A stretch of 64,000 bases of DNA from Phymorhynchus buccinoides (lineage: Eukaryota > Mollusca > Gastropoda > Neogastropoda > Raphitomidae): assembly GCA_017654935.2 (NCBI GenBank), contig CM065699.1, forward strand, positions 19,741,493 through 19,805,492, written 5' to 3'. How positions within the stretch are numbered: the stretch's first letter is position 1; each line of letters starts with the position of its first letter. Below, one piece after another: positions 1 to 12,072 of this stretch. A program made the position numbers and the translations under genes. A model generated the notes under the pieces. The model ran no database searches. It worked only from the letters and a program-made list of their open reading frames with translations, and had not been told where the DNA came from.

Positions 1-826
1 AGTGACCTGTGTGTGTGTGTGATGCGCTACGCTCACGTTTGCTTTTGTGTGGTGCAATGTGTGTGTCAAAGTCAAATTTTGTTAGTCCCTTGAGCCGAAA
101 GTGCTATGGAGCTATTGTTTTTGTCTGGTCCGTGCCGTCCGATGGACGTGTCGCGTAGACCTGTACGCCGCCGTACCGGCGTGTCCATCCGGCATTTTTT
201 CAGTCTATTCATAACTGCGTTCCTTTATATATCCGTTTTCTTCTCAAAAACTATTCAGTCTATCATATCATCAAATTTGGTATAATAGTTCGCCAATATG
301 CAAGCTATCCACTGATGTATTTAGTTTTACATTAAGGTCAAGGTGAAGGTCGCGCCAGTTACGGGGTTCAACGCGCGGAACACATAATCGCTAATATCTC
401 GTGAAGTTTTGCATGTATTTTTAATGCAGTTTTTTTTCACAGCATTTCTTAATGAATGTTCTATAACACAGTTGCCATGAATTGTTCTGTGCGCATCATC
501 GCGCGCACTCAAAATAACGGGTCCGAACCTCAAGGCTATATAATTATAAAAAACTATTCATTTACGTGCTCTTTTGATGGCGTTTTTAAGTAGTTACTTG
601 GGTGCTGTTTTGATGTGTTTTTATGTATGTGTACAACCGACAAGTTCCTGATTTCGGAGTAGCTCGGCGATTTTGCGAGGGGACATTGCAGCCGCTTGGT
701 GTTGCACTTGTTTTATTTTCAGATGGTAACATTGAATAAGCAATAATGATTTGCTTTTTTACCTCAACAATTAAAGAAGGAAATAAACGTAAATGTGTGT
801 GTGTGGGCGCGCGCACATGCTTTCAG

Positions 827-1085
827 CAGCCTAGACGTCCAAACCGCCATGGAAGAACTAGGAATGGAGTCATCGTTCTCAGTATCAGCTGCCGCCGCAG
901 ACGACGAAGGGTTCTCAGTGCCCGTGTACCACCGCAAGAAACAGCTGAGGACGATGAGGCAAGTCCTGGTCTCTTCCCAGCCCATGTCGGAAGAGGAGGC
1001 GAGCGGCAAGGTGAATCTGTGGAGCGATCAGCTGACTGTGGAGGACAGGGTGAGACTGTACCTCTTCTGGAAACACAGCTACGAG
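827..1085 (+). CDS. ZNFX1: ZNFX1-like exon 14, third copy
   Basis: A 259-bp exon with the same splice sites and the same protein reading as 58147-58405. It sits in the isolated + strand fragment at the window start with no intact neighbouring exon, so it cannot form a working gene here. Confidence 0.8.
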
Positions 1086-1411
1086 GTGAGACACACATAC
1101 ATAGAGAGAGAGAGTTCTTCTTCTTCTGGGAGTTTATAATCCCTACCACACTTTTGCGTATCTGGAGACTAGCGATAATTTTTTTAAAGATTCTATAAGA
1201 GAGATTACATAAAAGGGGGAAGGTGGGGGCTTTAGGTCAGTTAAAATCTTTCAAAGTCCCATCTTTGTGTTTTTGGTTTTATTTTTACATACTCGAGGTA
1301 TATCGTGCACTCAGGTTTTTGCGATGAATTAATAATCGTATTCGTACATTATGTCATTATTAAATTTTAATTGGTCGATCTGATTTTTAAAGCTGTTAGT
1401 ATTAGGTATTA

Positions 1412-1684
1412 GTTATGCGCCTAACTGAGAAATAGTTAGGTCCAGCATGTCCGCCTTTGGCTAGACAAAGTCTGTAAGAGTTTCTGTAGCAAAGGCAGGA
1501 GGAGAAATGGGACCGATTAGTCAGAAAGATAGTATTAGTAGTTGACAGAAAGCAAAGGGAAAAGGCAGAGTCAACGAGAGTGACATATTAGAGGTAGTTA
1601 TAAGCACATAACTTTCAGATGGTGTAGAAACTATTTGTATGAAAGCCCACCCCCACCCCCACCCCTGGTATCCCCACAGGGGGA
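1412..1684. mobile_element. GCCTAACT-hairpin retroposon fragment, third copy
   Basis: Same blocks as 58733-58987 in the same orientation, with extra small insertions in the middle. Confidence 0.6.
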
Positions 1685-2790
1685 ATGGAGATACTGATAA
1701 GTATAACTGGTTTTCTTTTCTCCTGTAACTACTAAGGCAGGCGTCTGAAGGACTGAGAATAGCTGCGGATGGTTGCTAGTACTATTACATTATCTCGTTG
1801 TCATTTTACTGTCTGTTTTATAACCATGCTGCCATTTCCAGGGTTTTCTGTATCTCTCAGTGAAGACACCAGGACTTAACCCCTTCGCTGCCTGCCCCGT
1901 GTCATGCGTGATTAACAATAATATTAATAATGCTTATATAGCGCGTAATCTTGCAAAGCAACTCAATGCGCTTTTCACTCACCTTTCGTACAAACATTTC
2001 TATCAGACTGGTACAACCATACATCTCTATGAAAATGCATCCTGCATATGGTCCTGGCGTAGTTGTCAGATTTTGGGTCTTGCTTGGAGCGTGAAGAACG
2101 TAGTAGGCTGCGTGCATCGATACGCGCACGCGTGAACCTCATGCTCAAAACAAACGTAGCAAGAAGACGTGAGTGAAAAAGGAAACGTAGACAGTGACAG
2201 ACGTAGTGGTAGCGCGATGGTGCGCGTGGACAGCCGAAATAGTGACACAGTACTGAGAACGTAGCGGCAGCGTAGGCCCCGCGCGCCAAGAGCGTGGCTC
2301 GATCTACTTTCGTTTGGTTCAGTTGTGGGTCTCCACTCCTCAGATCGTAGATCAGGTCGTGGTTGCTTGATCAAGTCACACTTAGAATGATGGGTGTTCC
2401 GCGACCTCGCCACGTTCTCTAGAAATTTAGCGCTAGACTGAGGACGTAGTGGGTCTCTTCTTCATGTGTGATGGGGGCCTAAAGCAAAGCAGTGCATATC
2501 AATATTGGGTACAGAATTGATGGGTGACATATGTGGAAACGAGGACAACATAGAATAAAACAGAGCAAACCCCACCTAGACCTCCCATTATAAGACTCAC
2601 TTATAAGACATGCTTTTTGACATTGCACTGCGCTGTAAGTATTAAATGTATCGCCCAAATATTGTCGCTGCATGGTTGTGTGGATCATTATCGCACTATT
2701 TTCCTGTTAGTCTTATAAGTGATTGTTTCTACTCCCATTACATGATCTCATTGACCTTTCATTGTATTACGCACTGCTATTATGGCCAGT

Positions 2791-2990
2791 ATGTACTTAG
2801 TCACTGTATTCAAGTATTGTTTGGATGAGTACATCTTATTGGTTACAGGAGTCTCCACAAGCTGAGTATAACAGATGACTTATAACATGCTGATCGTGTC
2901 ATTCCCTCATCGGCGTCTCAACCACCGGCTCCTCCCGATGCCGACGAGTGCTGCACGCCCTGGACACTCACACATCCACACCAAACAACA
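2791..2990 (+). pseudogene. Wrecked third copy of exon 15
   Basis: Only scattered matches to 60020-60223 remain, for example CAACCACCGGC and GCCGACGAGTGCTG near 2,922-2,955. The surrounding intron matches 59,820-60,020 in a similarly garbled way. Confidence 0.5.
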
Positions 2991-3973
2991 CAAAAAACAC
3001 ATCGTCCCGTCATCAGATATCGGGTCATGACTCAGGAGTTGAGGTAGAGAGGAGAGGAGAGATACGTAGAGTAGGGTACTGGATATATCGTGCATGCAGA
3101 ATCATCTCTCGTTGCTCGAGTTCTGGTCTCAATTATAGTTTCTAATCTAGGTCTCTCTCCACCTATGCTCTCTCTCTACATCTCAGCTCTGCTCTGCAGC
3201 TACGTACGTCTGTGTCTTTGCTCCAAATCTCTCAGGATGTTCTAGGCAGTACTTTCGATGTTATAGCAAAATTCAGTTTTCAGTACCGCATACATGCTGT
3301 ATTTGTTTTGCCTAGTTAAAGCTATAGCATTACGATTGAGAGAGGTCTTTGGATTGATGTTGCGTTTCACCTCCTACTTAGATCATGCATTTTATTTGTA
3401 TTTCACTCATGCGTATTTTTGTTATTTTTTCAATTTAAAAAAAAATATTTATGCCAGCTAAACAATGTAATGTGTGTATGAGAGAGAGTCATGCCGAGAG
3501 ACGTATTGGACTCATATCATCACTGAATAAAACTTGTGATATGAGGTATCGTGAGTAGATGTAAGAGAATACGGAGAGTAGGGAAGAGAGAGAGGAAGAG
3601 AGAGGATGAGAGAGAGTTAGGCGCGACAGGTAAGAGAGAGTATCGTATTGGCAAGGAATGAAATTCCTTTTATGTTTCTTAAAAAAAACACTTCTTTATA
3701 GTCCAAGAGTCATGCAACGATTGGAGTCGCTCATATAAGCCTTACAAATCGGCCTAAACACATCTAATTATCCTTGTCAACTAAAATAAAGCATATTTCA
3801 CTCCACGTGTTTCACTATACTCACGTCCCAGTGCTTCACAGCATGATCTCATGCTCGCACGCAGAAACACTCATAGCTATCACCTTCCTCAACTCTGCAG
3901 TTACCGACATTTAGGAATGGTACTGTCGTAGGTCACTGCGGTCGTAGGGGCGACTAGGATCATGTAGAGTAGC

Positions 3974-4044
3974 CGGGATAACACCGCTCCTGTTGGGCGG
4001 AAGTCTTCCCTGACGAAAGTCAAACACGGAGCGGTGTATCCCCG
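3974..4044. repeat. Fold-back junction (hairpin stem with 37-nt loop)
   Basis: GGGATAACACCGCTCC (ending at 3990) is followed 37 nt later by its near-perfect reverse complement GGAGCGGTGTATCCC (from 4028). Outside this hairpin the inverted similarity continues: 3,890-3,973 pairs with 4,045-4,120. In the right arm the same sequence (61,090-61,210) runs straight on, so this is the point where copy orientation flips. Confidence 0.85.
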
Positions 4045-4972
4045 GTACTGTACATGATCGAGTCGCCTCCTACGACAGCATGACCCTACGACAGTACCAT
4101 CTAATGTCGGGAACTGCAGGCCAAGTGGAGGTAAAAACTCTTAAACCTAAAACGTACATCAGGCAATGAAAAGTGGATAAGATCAAAAAAGAGGAAACTT
4201 CGTCCAAGGAATCTTTCCCCGGATTTTCACCTGACGTCGGAAGTTTTGTTAGCAGGGGGGGGGGGGGGGGGGGGCGTAACGTTCACCCCAATTTTTTTTC
4301 CAGCACAAAACATCTTTCAACTATCAAAGAATGGGATTCGTTTCAGCTGAGAAAAAAAATCCTCACCCAGATTTTCACCTAACGTCCGATGTTTTGTTAT
4401 AGCGGGGGTGGGGTGGGGGGGGGCGCGCGTGCCACAACATTCCCACAAAAAAATTCAACCACCTTAATTCCACATTACCTCACGTCACAAGATTTTTTTC
4501 AGCTGAGGACGGGGTTCCGAAATTGGGTCGGCAACAAATTGCCTTCCACAGACATTTCAGCTAACATCGCTCACTTTTGTTGAGCGGGAGCTACCATTTC
4601 GCCTTCCTTCGCACAAGTGAAGCGAGTCGAAGCTAAAGGACTCCGGTTAAAACCAGTTTTGAGATTCGCAAAATACGAGAACGTGTAGATATAAGAATAC
4701 AGCAAGATCGTCCTGAAGCAGAAATTTTTTTTTTCACGAAAGTTTTGAAAAATTTCGCAGGATTTCCGCGAAACGCGGAATTCTTTCAGCCTGGTACATG
4801 TACATGTACTACCAACCTTAATGTATTCCTGTTCTCAAAGACATTTGGGGGGAAACACCACTGAATCATGATTATATATGCAAATATATGCATTTAGATA
4901 CAGGACATTTTTTTATTTTATAAACTTCCTCAAACCCGCCACCCCCGCGATATCACAAAAATGGACCCTTAC

Positions 4973-5181
4973 CTCTGCAGCCGCCTTCCAGCATGAACAA
5001 TGGGACAGCCCAGGTCGGTCAGCACTCGCGGTTATCGGTCGGCGCCGAGTGGTGTCATTGCCGATGATCGGTGGCCTCTTCCAGGAAGTTCTTGTCCTCC
5101 CCATCCTCAGGACTCTTTGAGCTCCTGCGACGCAGCCCTTGTACTCATCGCTTGAGTCCTCACTGAGCGACGCAGAAAATC
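4973..5181 (-). pseudogene. ZNFX1-like exon 15, left copy, broken
   Basis: The motif II exon is recognisable (DEYKGCVAGAQRVLRMG in one frame, then a shift) but has several indels and is 209 bp against 204 bp. The acceptor CCAG|GATTTT of the right arm is changed to GCACGATTTT, so the AG is lost. No single frame reaches EEAAE. Confidence 0.75.
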
Positions 5182-5574
5182 GTGCAATATCGGCATTGCG
5201 TAATACAATGAAATCGACAATGCAGATCATGTAATAAGTGGAACTTCCCTTATAAGACCTTAAAAATCATCCGAAATGATGTCTTATAAGGGAGATACTT
5301 TTAATACTTACAAAAGAAGGGCACCAATGTCTCAGGAATGTCTTAATGGGAGTCTTTAATGGGGTTTATAATGGGACTTTCACTGTAGTATAATATCATG
5401 CTCAGTTCATAAGACGTCACCCTTCACTGCAGACAGAATTTGAGAAAACTATCTCTTTATTATTATATAATGGAAAAAGAGACGTATTAGGACTCAGTCT
5501 AGAGATATATTCTGCCTGACTTGTCTAAAACAAACACCATCTTCTAAGGCTACGAGATCAAAAGTTATTTACAT

Positions 5575-5995
5575 CCATCCATGAAAATCACGGGTGTTAG
5601 TTTGTTGCACCCAAATGTTTGAATTCTCTCCCAGCTGACAATACCCATAACCAGTCCACCCACTTCTTCCTTCCTTCAAGGCCAACTAAAGACCCACTTC
5701 TTCAGGGAAAGCTTTATCTCGTAAAGTCTATGATCCTTTCCCCACTCTTGTCTTCCAGCTCATTGGACGTTTGAGTATGAGGTTAACGCCGTGCGAGTGT
5801 GTATGGGGTGGCGGGTGGGGAGTGGGGAGGAAGGAGGGCGAGGGGGGGGGGGGTTAAATGCAATGCTCATTTATAGAGATGTATGGTTGTACCAGTCTGT
5901 TTAGAAATGTTTGTATGAAAATGGTGATGGTGAAAAAGCGCATTGAGTTGCTTTGGCAAGATTACGCGCTATATAAGCATTCTTAATTATTATTG
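5575..5995. repeat. LINE/SINE-tail-like repeat, left arm
   Basis: Mirror of 59205-59610, with the same CCCACTTCTTCAGGGAAAGC and GCGCTATATAAGCATT blocks. Confidence 0.48.
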
Positions 5996-6235
5996 TTATA
6001 ACGCATGACAACGGGCCAGGCAGGGAAGGGTTAATCCCTGGTGTCTTCACTGAGAGATACAGAAACCCTGGTGGAGGAAATGGCAGCATCGGTTATAAAA
6101 CAGACAGCTAAAATGACAACGAGATAATGTAATAGTACTAAGCAACCATCCTCAGCTCTTTCAGTTCTTCAGACGCTGCCTTAATAGTACAGAGATAAAT
6201 TGAACACAGTTTATACTTATAGTATCATCTCCATT

Positions 6236-6497
6236 CCCCCTGTGGGGATACCAGGGGTGGGGGGGGGGTGGGCTTTTCATACAAATAGTTTCTACACCTT
6301 CTGAAAGTTATGTGCTTATAACTTCCCCCTTCACACCCTCATTTGGTCCTGCTTTTTCCCTTTGCTTTTCTGTCATCTACTATATTTTTGCCTTACCAGG
6401 TCCATTCTCCTGCCTTTGCTACAGAAACTCTTACAGACTTTGTCTAGCCAAAGGCGGACTTGCTGGACCTAACTATTTCTAAGTTAGGCGCATAAAC
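6236..6497. mobile_element. GCCTAACT-hairpin retroposon fragment, left arm
   Basis: Reverse of 58733-58987, recognised from the GGGGATACCAGGGG and AACTATTTCTAAGTTAGG blocks. Confidence 0.62.
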
Positions 6498-6873
6498 TAA
6501 TACCTAATACTAACAGCTTTAAAAATCAGCTCGACCGATTAAAATTTTATAATGACATAATGTACGAATACGATTATTAATTCATCGCAAAAACCTGAGT
6601 GTACGATATACCTTGAGTGTGTAAAAATAAAAATAAAAACACAAAGATGTGACTTTGAAAGAGATTTAACTGACCTAAAGCCCCCACCTTCCCCCTTTTA
6701 TGTATCTCTCTTATTAAATGAAGAATGAAAGAAAAGTCTTGGAAGAAGATGAATCTTTAAAAAAAAAAAAAAAAAAAAAATTATCGCTAGTCTCCAGATA
6801 CGCAAAAGTGTGGTAGGGATTATAAACTCCCAGAAGAAGAAGAACTCTCTCTCTCTATGTATGTGTGTCTCAC

Positions 6874-7132
6874 CTCGTAGCTGTGTTTCCAGAAGAGGTA
6901 CAGTCTCACCCTGTCCTCCACAGTCAGCTGATCGCTCCACAGATTCACCTTGCCGCTCGCCTCCTCTTCCGACATGGGCTGGGAAGAGACCAGGACTTGC
7001 CTCATCGTCCTCAGCTGTTTCTTGCGGTGGTACACGGGCACTGAGAACCCTTCGTCGTCTGCGGCGGCAGCTGATACTGAGAACGATGACTCCATTCCTA
7101 GTTCTTCCATGGCGGTTTGGACGTCTAGGCTG
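6874..7132 (-). CDS. ZNFX1: ZNFX1-like exon 14, left copy
   Basis: This is the mirror of 58147-58405, 259 bp with the same protein reading. A long A tract (about 6,758-6,780) has expanded in the flanking intron, and it is absent on the right. Confidence 0.85.
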
Positions 7133-7229
7133 CTGAAAGCATGTGCGCGCGCCCACACACACACAACATTTACTTTTATTTCCGTCTTTAATTGCTTGAT
7201 GTTAAAAAGCAAATCATTATTGCTTATTC

Positions 7230-8240
7230 AATGTTCCATCTGAAAGTAACAGTGCAACACCCAGCGGACAACGTGCAAAGTCCCATCGCAGCATCACCGA
7301 GCTACTCCGAATCGGAATTTGTCGGCTGTACACATACATAAAAACCATCAAAACAGCACGTAACTACATAAAAACGCATCATAACAGCACGTAATTGAAT
7401 AGTTTTTTTTATATATATATGGCCTTGGGGTTCGTACCCGTGATTTGAGCGCGCCGATGAATGCCAACAGACCATTGCATGCACTGTTTGTTTTATAAGA
7501 CCTTCATACAAGGAAATGTGTGAAAAAAACTGCATTTAAATACATGCACAACTTCGCGAGATATATTATGTGTTTCGGGGTTTTAACCCCATAACTGGTG
7601 CGACACATACATAAAAAACGCATCAAAACAGCACGTAACTACATAAAAACGCATCAACCAGACGGACAGCACACCGGACAGACCAACTGAATAGTTTTTT
7701 TGATATATAGCCTTGGGGTTCGGACCCGTAATCTGGGGAGAGCCGGACAGCAGGTCTTCAACACAGACTCACACAGGTCTTCAGAGCGCGCGATCATGCG
7801 CACACGAGCGCACAGAACAATTCATGACAACTGTGTTATAGACCATTCATCAAGAAATGTTGTGAAAAAAAACTGCATTAAATACATGACAAAACTTCGC
7901 GAGATATTAGCGATTATGTGTTTCGGGGTTTGAACCCCGGTCTTCAACACAGACTCACACAGGTCGCAGACCTTGACCTTAATGTAAACAGGTCTAAAAA
8001 CATCAGTGGATAGCTTGACATATTGGCAAAAACTAGTATACCAAATTTCACGATGATAGACTGAATAGTTTTAGTTTAGAAAAACGGACGAATAGCCACG
8101 GACGGACGGAGGCACGCCGGAGAACTGGACAGGTGTTTAACACAGACTCAACACAGGACGGACACCGGGGACGGACGGACAGACCAGACAAAAAACAATA
8201 GCAGCTCCCCGAACAGGTCTTCGGGAGAAAGAAACTATGG
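7230..8240. repeat. Dispersed GTCCGTCC repeat, left arm, with satellite scraps inside
   Basis: Reverse of 57455-58050, but pieces of the neighbouring 66/67-bp satellite (CAGGTCTTCAACACAGACTC) are spliced in near 7,732-7,788, 7,937-7,965 and 8,126-8,158. The right arm has none of these scraps. Confidence 0.65.
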
Positions 8241-8321
8241 GGAAGGACTAAAAATTTTGACTTTGGGGAGACAAAACATGCACACACACAAGCAAACGTG
8301 CGAGCGCACACACACACACAC

Positions 8322-9277
8322 AGGTCATCTGATGAGAAAGAAACTCTGGGGAGAGCTGGATAGCAGCTGTTTAGCAGAGACTCACACAGGTCTTCAACAC
8401 ATAGCAGGTGTTTAACACAGACTCACACAGGTCTTCAGAGGAGAAAGAAACTCTGGGGTGAGCTGGATAGCAGGTGTTTAACACACACTCAACACAGGTC
8501 TTCAGAGGAGAAAGAAACTCTGGGGAGAGCTGGATAGCAGGTGTTTAACACAGACTCAACACAGGTCTTCAGTGGAGAAAGAAACTCTGGGGTGAGCTGG
8601 ATAGCAGGTGTTTAACACAGACTCAACACAGGTCTTCAGAGCTCTGGACAGCAGTCCACAGGTCTCAGAGAAGAAACACAGACTCAACACAGGTCTTCAG
8701 AGGAGAAAGAAACTCTGGGGGAGAGCTGTTTAAAACATCAGACAGCAGGTCTTCAAGTAACACAGACTCAACACAGGTCTTCAGAGAGGAGAAAGAAAGA
8801 CACAGACTCTGGGAGAGAGGGGATTTAGCTGGACAGGTGGTTTAACACGGGTCTCATGGAGAAAGAAACTCTGGGAGAGCTTGACAGCAGGTCTTCACAC
8901 AGACTCACACGGTCTTCAGAGGACACAGAAACTCTGGGGTGAGCTGGATAGCAGGTGTTTAACACAGACTCACACAGGTCTTCAGAGGAGAAAGAAACTC
9001 TTGGGTGAGCTGGACAGCAGGTCTTCAGCACAGACTCAACACAGGTCTTCAGAGGAGAAAGAAACTCTGGGGAGAGCTGGATAGCAGGTGTTTAACACAG
9101 ACTCAACACAGGTCTTCAGAGAAAGAAACTCTGGGGAGAGCTGGATAGCAGCTGTTTAACACAGACTCACACAGGTCTTCAGAGGAGAAAGAAACTCTGG
9201 GGAGAGCTGGATAGCAGCTGTTTAACACAGACTCACACAGGTCTTCAGAGGAGAAAGAAACTCAAGGGAGAGCTGGA
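8322..9277. repeat. 66/67-bp satellite, left arm (about 14 units, irregular)
   Basis: Reverse of the right array. Far fewer units, several of them broken or fused between 8,630 and 8,900. Confidence 0.88.
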
Positions 9278-9505
9278 CAGCTGGAAGACTTCAAAGAAGA
9301 CATTTTCTTGTAGAGCTGGGCAGCAGGTCTTTGGAAAATAAAGAAACTCTAGGCAGAGCTGGACAGGAGAAAGTTTTCTGACCACAAAAAAAAAGAAACT
9401 CAAGGAAGAGCTGGACAGTACTAGGTGGCCTTATAGAGGACAAAAACAACCAAGGGATAACTAGTCTTCAGAGAATGGAAGAAAGTCTAGGGAGAGCCAG
9501 ACAGC

Positions 9506-9507
<2 letters not shown>

Positions 9508-9550
<43 letters not shown>

Positions 9551-9580
9551 TGTGTGTGTGTGTGTAGTGTATGTGTGTGT

Positions 9581-9650
<70 letters not shown>
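9508..9650. repeat. TG microsatellite, left arm intron 13
   Basis: TG repeats with scattered TA and GA units. The right mirror is 54698-54806, where it is shorter. Confidence 0.93.
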
Positions 9651-9888
9651 CATTTAACGTCTATCCACTACACGTGATATTAGACAATATGCATGTGTGC
9701 ATGTGTTGTGTGCTTGTGTGCGTGCGTGCGAGTGCGTACATGTGTACATGCGTGCAATGCATGTGTGTGTGTGTGTGCATGTGCATGTGCACATTTGTGT
9801 GCGTGTGTTCATGCAAGTGTCTTGTCTGTCTATCTGCCTTTTCTTTCCCTCTCTCTCCTCGATCTTCCTTCTCCCTCACCTCCTTCAT

Positions 9889-9926
<38 letters not shown>

Positions 9927-9951
9927 CTCTCTCCTCTCTCTCTCAACATAC

Positions 9952-10109
9952 CTTGCCTTTGTCTTGTTGAAGTCAAACAAGTCATCATCGTCATCATCGA
10001 TGTCTAAATGTCGTGATTTCTGGATGATTTCTGCTTCCTCTTCAATGTTCAAATCTTTGCCGTCTTCTTGGTTCGTGTCAGTATCTCCTTCCAGCTGGTC
10101 TAGAAGGAC
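9952..10109 (-). CDS. ZNFX1: ZNFX1-like exon 13, left copy
   Basis: This is the mirror of 54288-54445, 158 bp, open (VLLDQLEGDTDTNQED to FDFNKTKA). The donor side reads GGCAAG|GTATG where the right arm has GCCAG|GTATG, and the phase is unchanged. Confidence 0.8.
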
Positions 10110-10256
10110 CTGTGGCCATAAAACAATTATCATCATCAGTACGGACCTCGTCACCATCTTCACTGACATTAGCGTTGCCACCATTCTCCAACTCTATATT
10201 CCTATTCTTCATCATTACGACTGTCATCAACATCATCATCACACCACCCGTCACAC

Positions 10257-10440
10257 CAGTTCGGGAGAAGATATTTGGCCCTTTGGGGAGTCTTTGGCGT
10301 TCGTGCCACTGGCGTTGTAGTCTGAGTGATCGAAGAAGAACATCATCATCATCATCATCAACATCATCATCGCAACATTCATTGATGATGAAATGTTTGT
10401 TGTCTTCCTCCCTTATGTCGGTGTCTCCTTCCAGTTGATC
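10257..10440 (-). pseudogene. Duplicated exon-13-like segment, left copy
   Basis: This is the mirror of 53957-54140 with the same acceptor (TTATCTTAG) and DQLEGDTDIREED reading. It has the same donor phase problem. Confidence 0.5.
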
Positions 10441-10499
10441 CTAAGATAACAACAACAATAACACACAAAAACCATCATTATATCATACTATTTCACTCA

Positions 10500-11149
10500 T
10501 CCAAGTGAGCAGCATTCTGGTGGAAGTCTTGCAGTACCAGCCAAACATAGATCAAATCATCATCATCATCATCATCATCGTCCAATCATCAATCCTCCTT
10601 ACCTCCAAGTGAGCGGCATTCTGGCAGAAGTCTTGCAGTCCCGGCCAAACATAGATCAAATCATCATCATCAATCATCATCATCAATCATCAATCATCAA
10701 TCCTTACCTCCAGGTGAGTGGCATTCTGGCAGAAGTCTTGCAGTCCCGGCCAAACATAGATCAAATCATCATCATCAATCATCGTCCAATCATCAATCCA
10801 TCCTCACCTCCAAATGAGCGTCATTCTGGCAGAAGTCTTGCAGTCCCGGCCAAACATAGATCAAATCATCCCCAATGTCATTATCATCAATCATCATCAT
10901 CATCATCGTCCAATCATCAATCCTCACCTCCAAGTGAGCGGCATTCTGGCAGAAGTCTTGCAGTCCCAGCCAAACATAGATCAAATCATCATCATCAATC
11001 ATTATCATCAATCATCATCATCATCATCAATCCTCACCACCTCCAAGTGAGCGGCATTCTGGCAGAAGTCTTGCAGTCTCAGCCAAATATAGATCAAATC
11101 ATCACCAACGTCATTATTATCAATCATCATCATCATCATCAATCCTTAC
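10500..11149 (-). repeat. Left-arm array of duplicated exon-12 ends
   Basis: Six units (near 11059, 10948, 10832, 10730, 10619 and 10512) repeat the end of exon 12 with its donor, separated by ATC/GAT microsatellite. The order and count are as in the right arm. Confidence 0.8.
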
Positions 11150-11405
11150 TTCCAAGTGAGCAGCGTTCTGGCAGAACTCTTGCAGTCCCAGCCAGGCGCG
11201 GACCAGATGCAACATCTGTTTCTGATGCCTGGCGTCCATCTCTCTGCAGATCTCTAGGAAATGCTCCGGTTTCATCACCCTCTCCAGAATGTCATCCTGG
11301 AGAATCTCTCTCTCCGCCAGCGCCGAGATCTGCTTGGCTTTCTTCTGGGGAAGAGCTTTGCCCCATGGTTTCCTGCACATCTGGGTCACCTGTCTCTGCC
11401 AAAAC
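11150..11405 (-). CDS. ZNFX1: ZNFX1-like exon 12, left copy
   Basis: This is the mirror of 53012-53267, 256 bp, open, reading CRKPWGKALPQ. The array of duplicated exon ends follows towards lower coordinates. Confidence 0.84.
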
Positions 11406-11604
11406 CTGCATGTGAAAAAAGAATGGAACCATGTGGAAACTGATTGTCAACAGAAAGCAAACAGAAAGAAAAAAGATCCACTTTCACTGTTAAGAACAAA
11501 ACAATATATAGATTTAAATCACAGCATTCGGTAGGGTGCTCTCCACTTCACAGGTAAAAGAAAATTGGGTTTTATATCAATGCGATGGATGATTATAGTT
11601 AAAG

Positions 11605-12072
11605 AGCGGGCTGACAGTCTTGCAAAGGCTGGCAGTGCTCTCCAACAGCCGCAGGTGCCACTATCATACAATGAGGCAAAGACGCTTCTGAAACACCAGG
11701 CAAGAAGTGATTGGCAACGCAGAAATGATGGCTACAACCCCAAAAATGATGCCATCAAGCAACTCGACAGACGCAAGGCCACAGTCATCTACCGCCTGCG
11801 TACTGGCCATTGCGGTCTACGTGCCCACCTGAGAAGACTGCACCTAGCCGACTCTGCACTGTGTGATTGTGCACAGTCTGACCAGACCCCAGCCCACATT
11901 CTCCAGGATTGCCCCCTATATACAGTCCAGAGGAACCAGACCTGGCCGGAGGGGACAGACCTACACACCAAGCTGTGGGGCGCAGCCAGCGACCTGGAAC
12001 TCACGACAACATTCGTGGCATCTGCCGGACTGAAGACTTAGAATGGCCAACGTCGAATGATGAGAGAGAGAG
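11605..12072 (+). mobile_element. LINE tail with RNase H-like C-terminus, left arm
   Basis: Reads ERADSLAKAGSALQQPQ (the end of an RNase H-type domain), then TVIYRLRTGHCGLRAHL and a Cys/His-rich LCDCAQSDQTPAHILQDCP. This is the usual 3' end of a Jockey-like non-LTR element. It is 5'-truncated. The near-identical 26-bp segments at 11579-11604 and 12097-12122 look like its target-site duplication. Confidence 0.78.

Larger units (their letters stand above)
1..3990 (+). repeat. Third partial copy of the locus, + orientation
   Basis: The sequence follows 57,400-61,200 of the right arm in the same order: the CCGAGCCGAA-type dispersed repeat (about 60-725), helicase exon 14 (827-1085), the GCCTAACT-hairpin retroposon (about 1412-1684), the LINE-tail repeat (about 1912-2160), a wrecked exon 15 (about 2791-2990) and one unit of the 225-bp intron repeat (about 3890-3990). 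Agreement is close up to about 1,500 and becomes poor by 2,200-3,900, where many small indels and unrelated-looking stretches appear. At 3,991-4,027 it turns back into the left arm. Confidence 0.8.

Noticed and set aside
9587..10320. Open frames of Cys-Val or Ser-Leu repeats
   Set aside because: They are translations of TG and TC microsatellites with no start context or conservation. The same holds for those at 28888-29394, 32722-33033, 33774-34249 and 34310-34891.
10609..11415. Long + strand open frame rich in Asn-His-His
   Set aside because: It is the complement of the exon-12 end array and its ATC microsatellites; the coding strand is the - strand helicase exon.
11565..12041. Independent host RNase H gene
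   Set aside because: Only the end of an RNase H-like domain followed by the Cys/His tail of a non-LTR element, flanked by a 26-bp target duplication.
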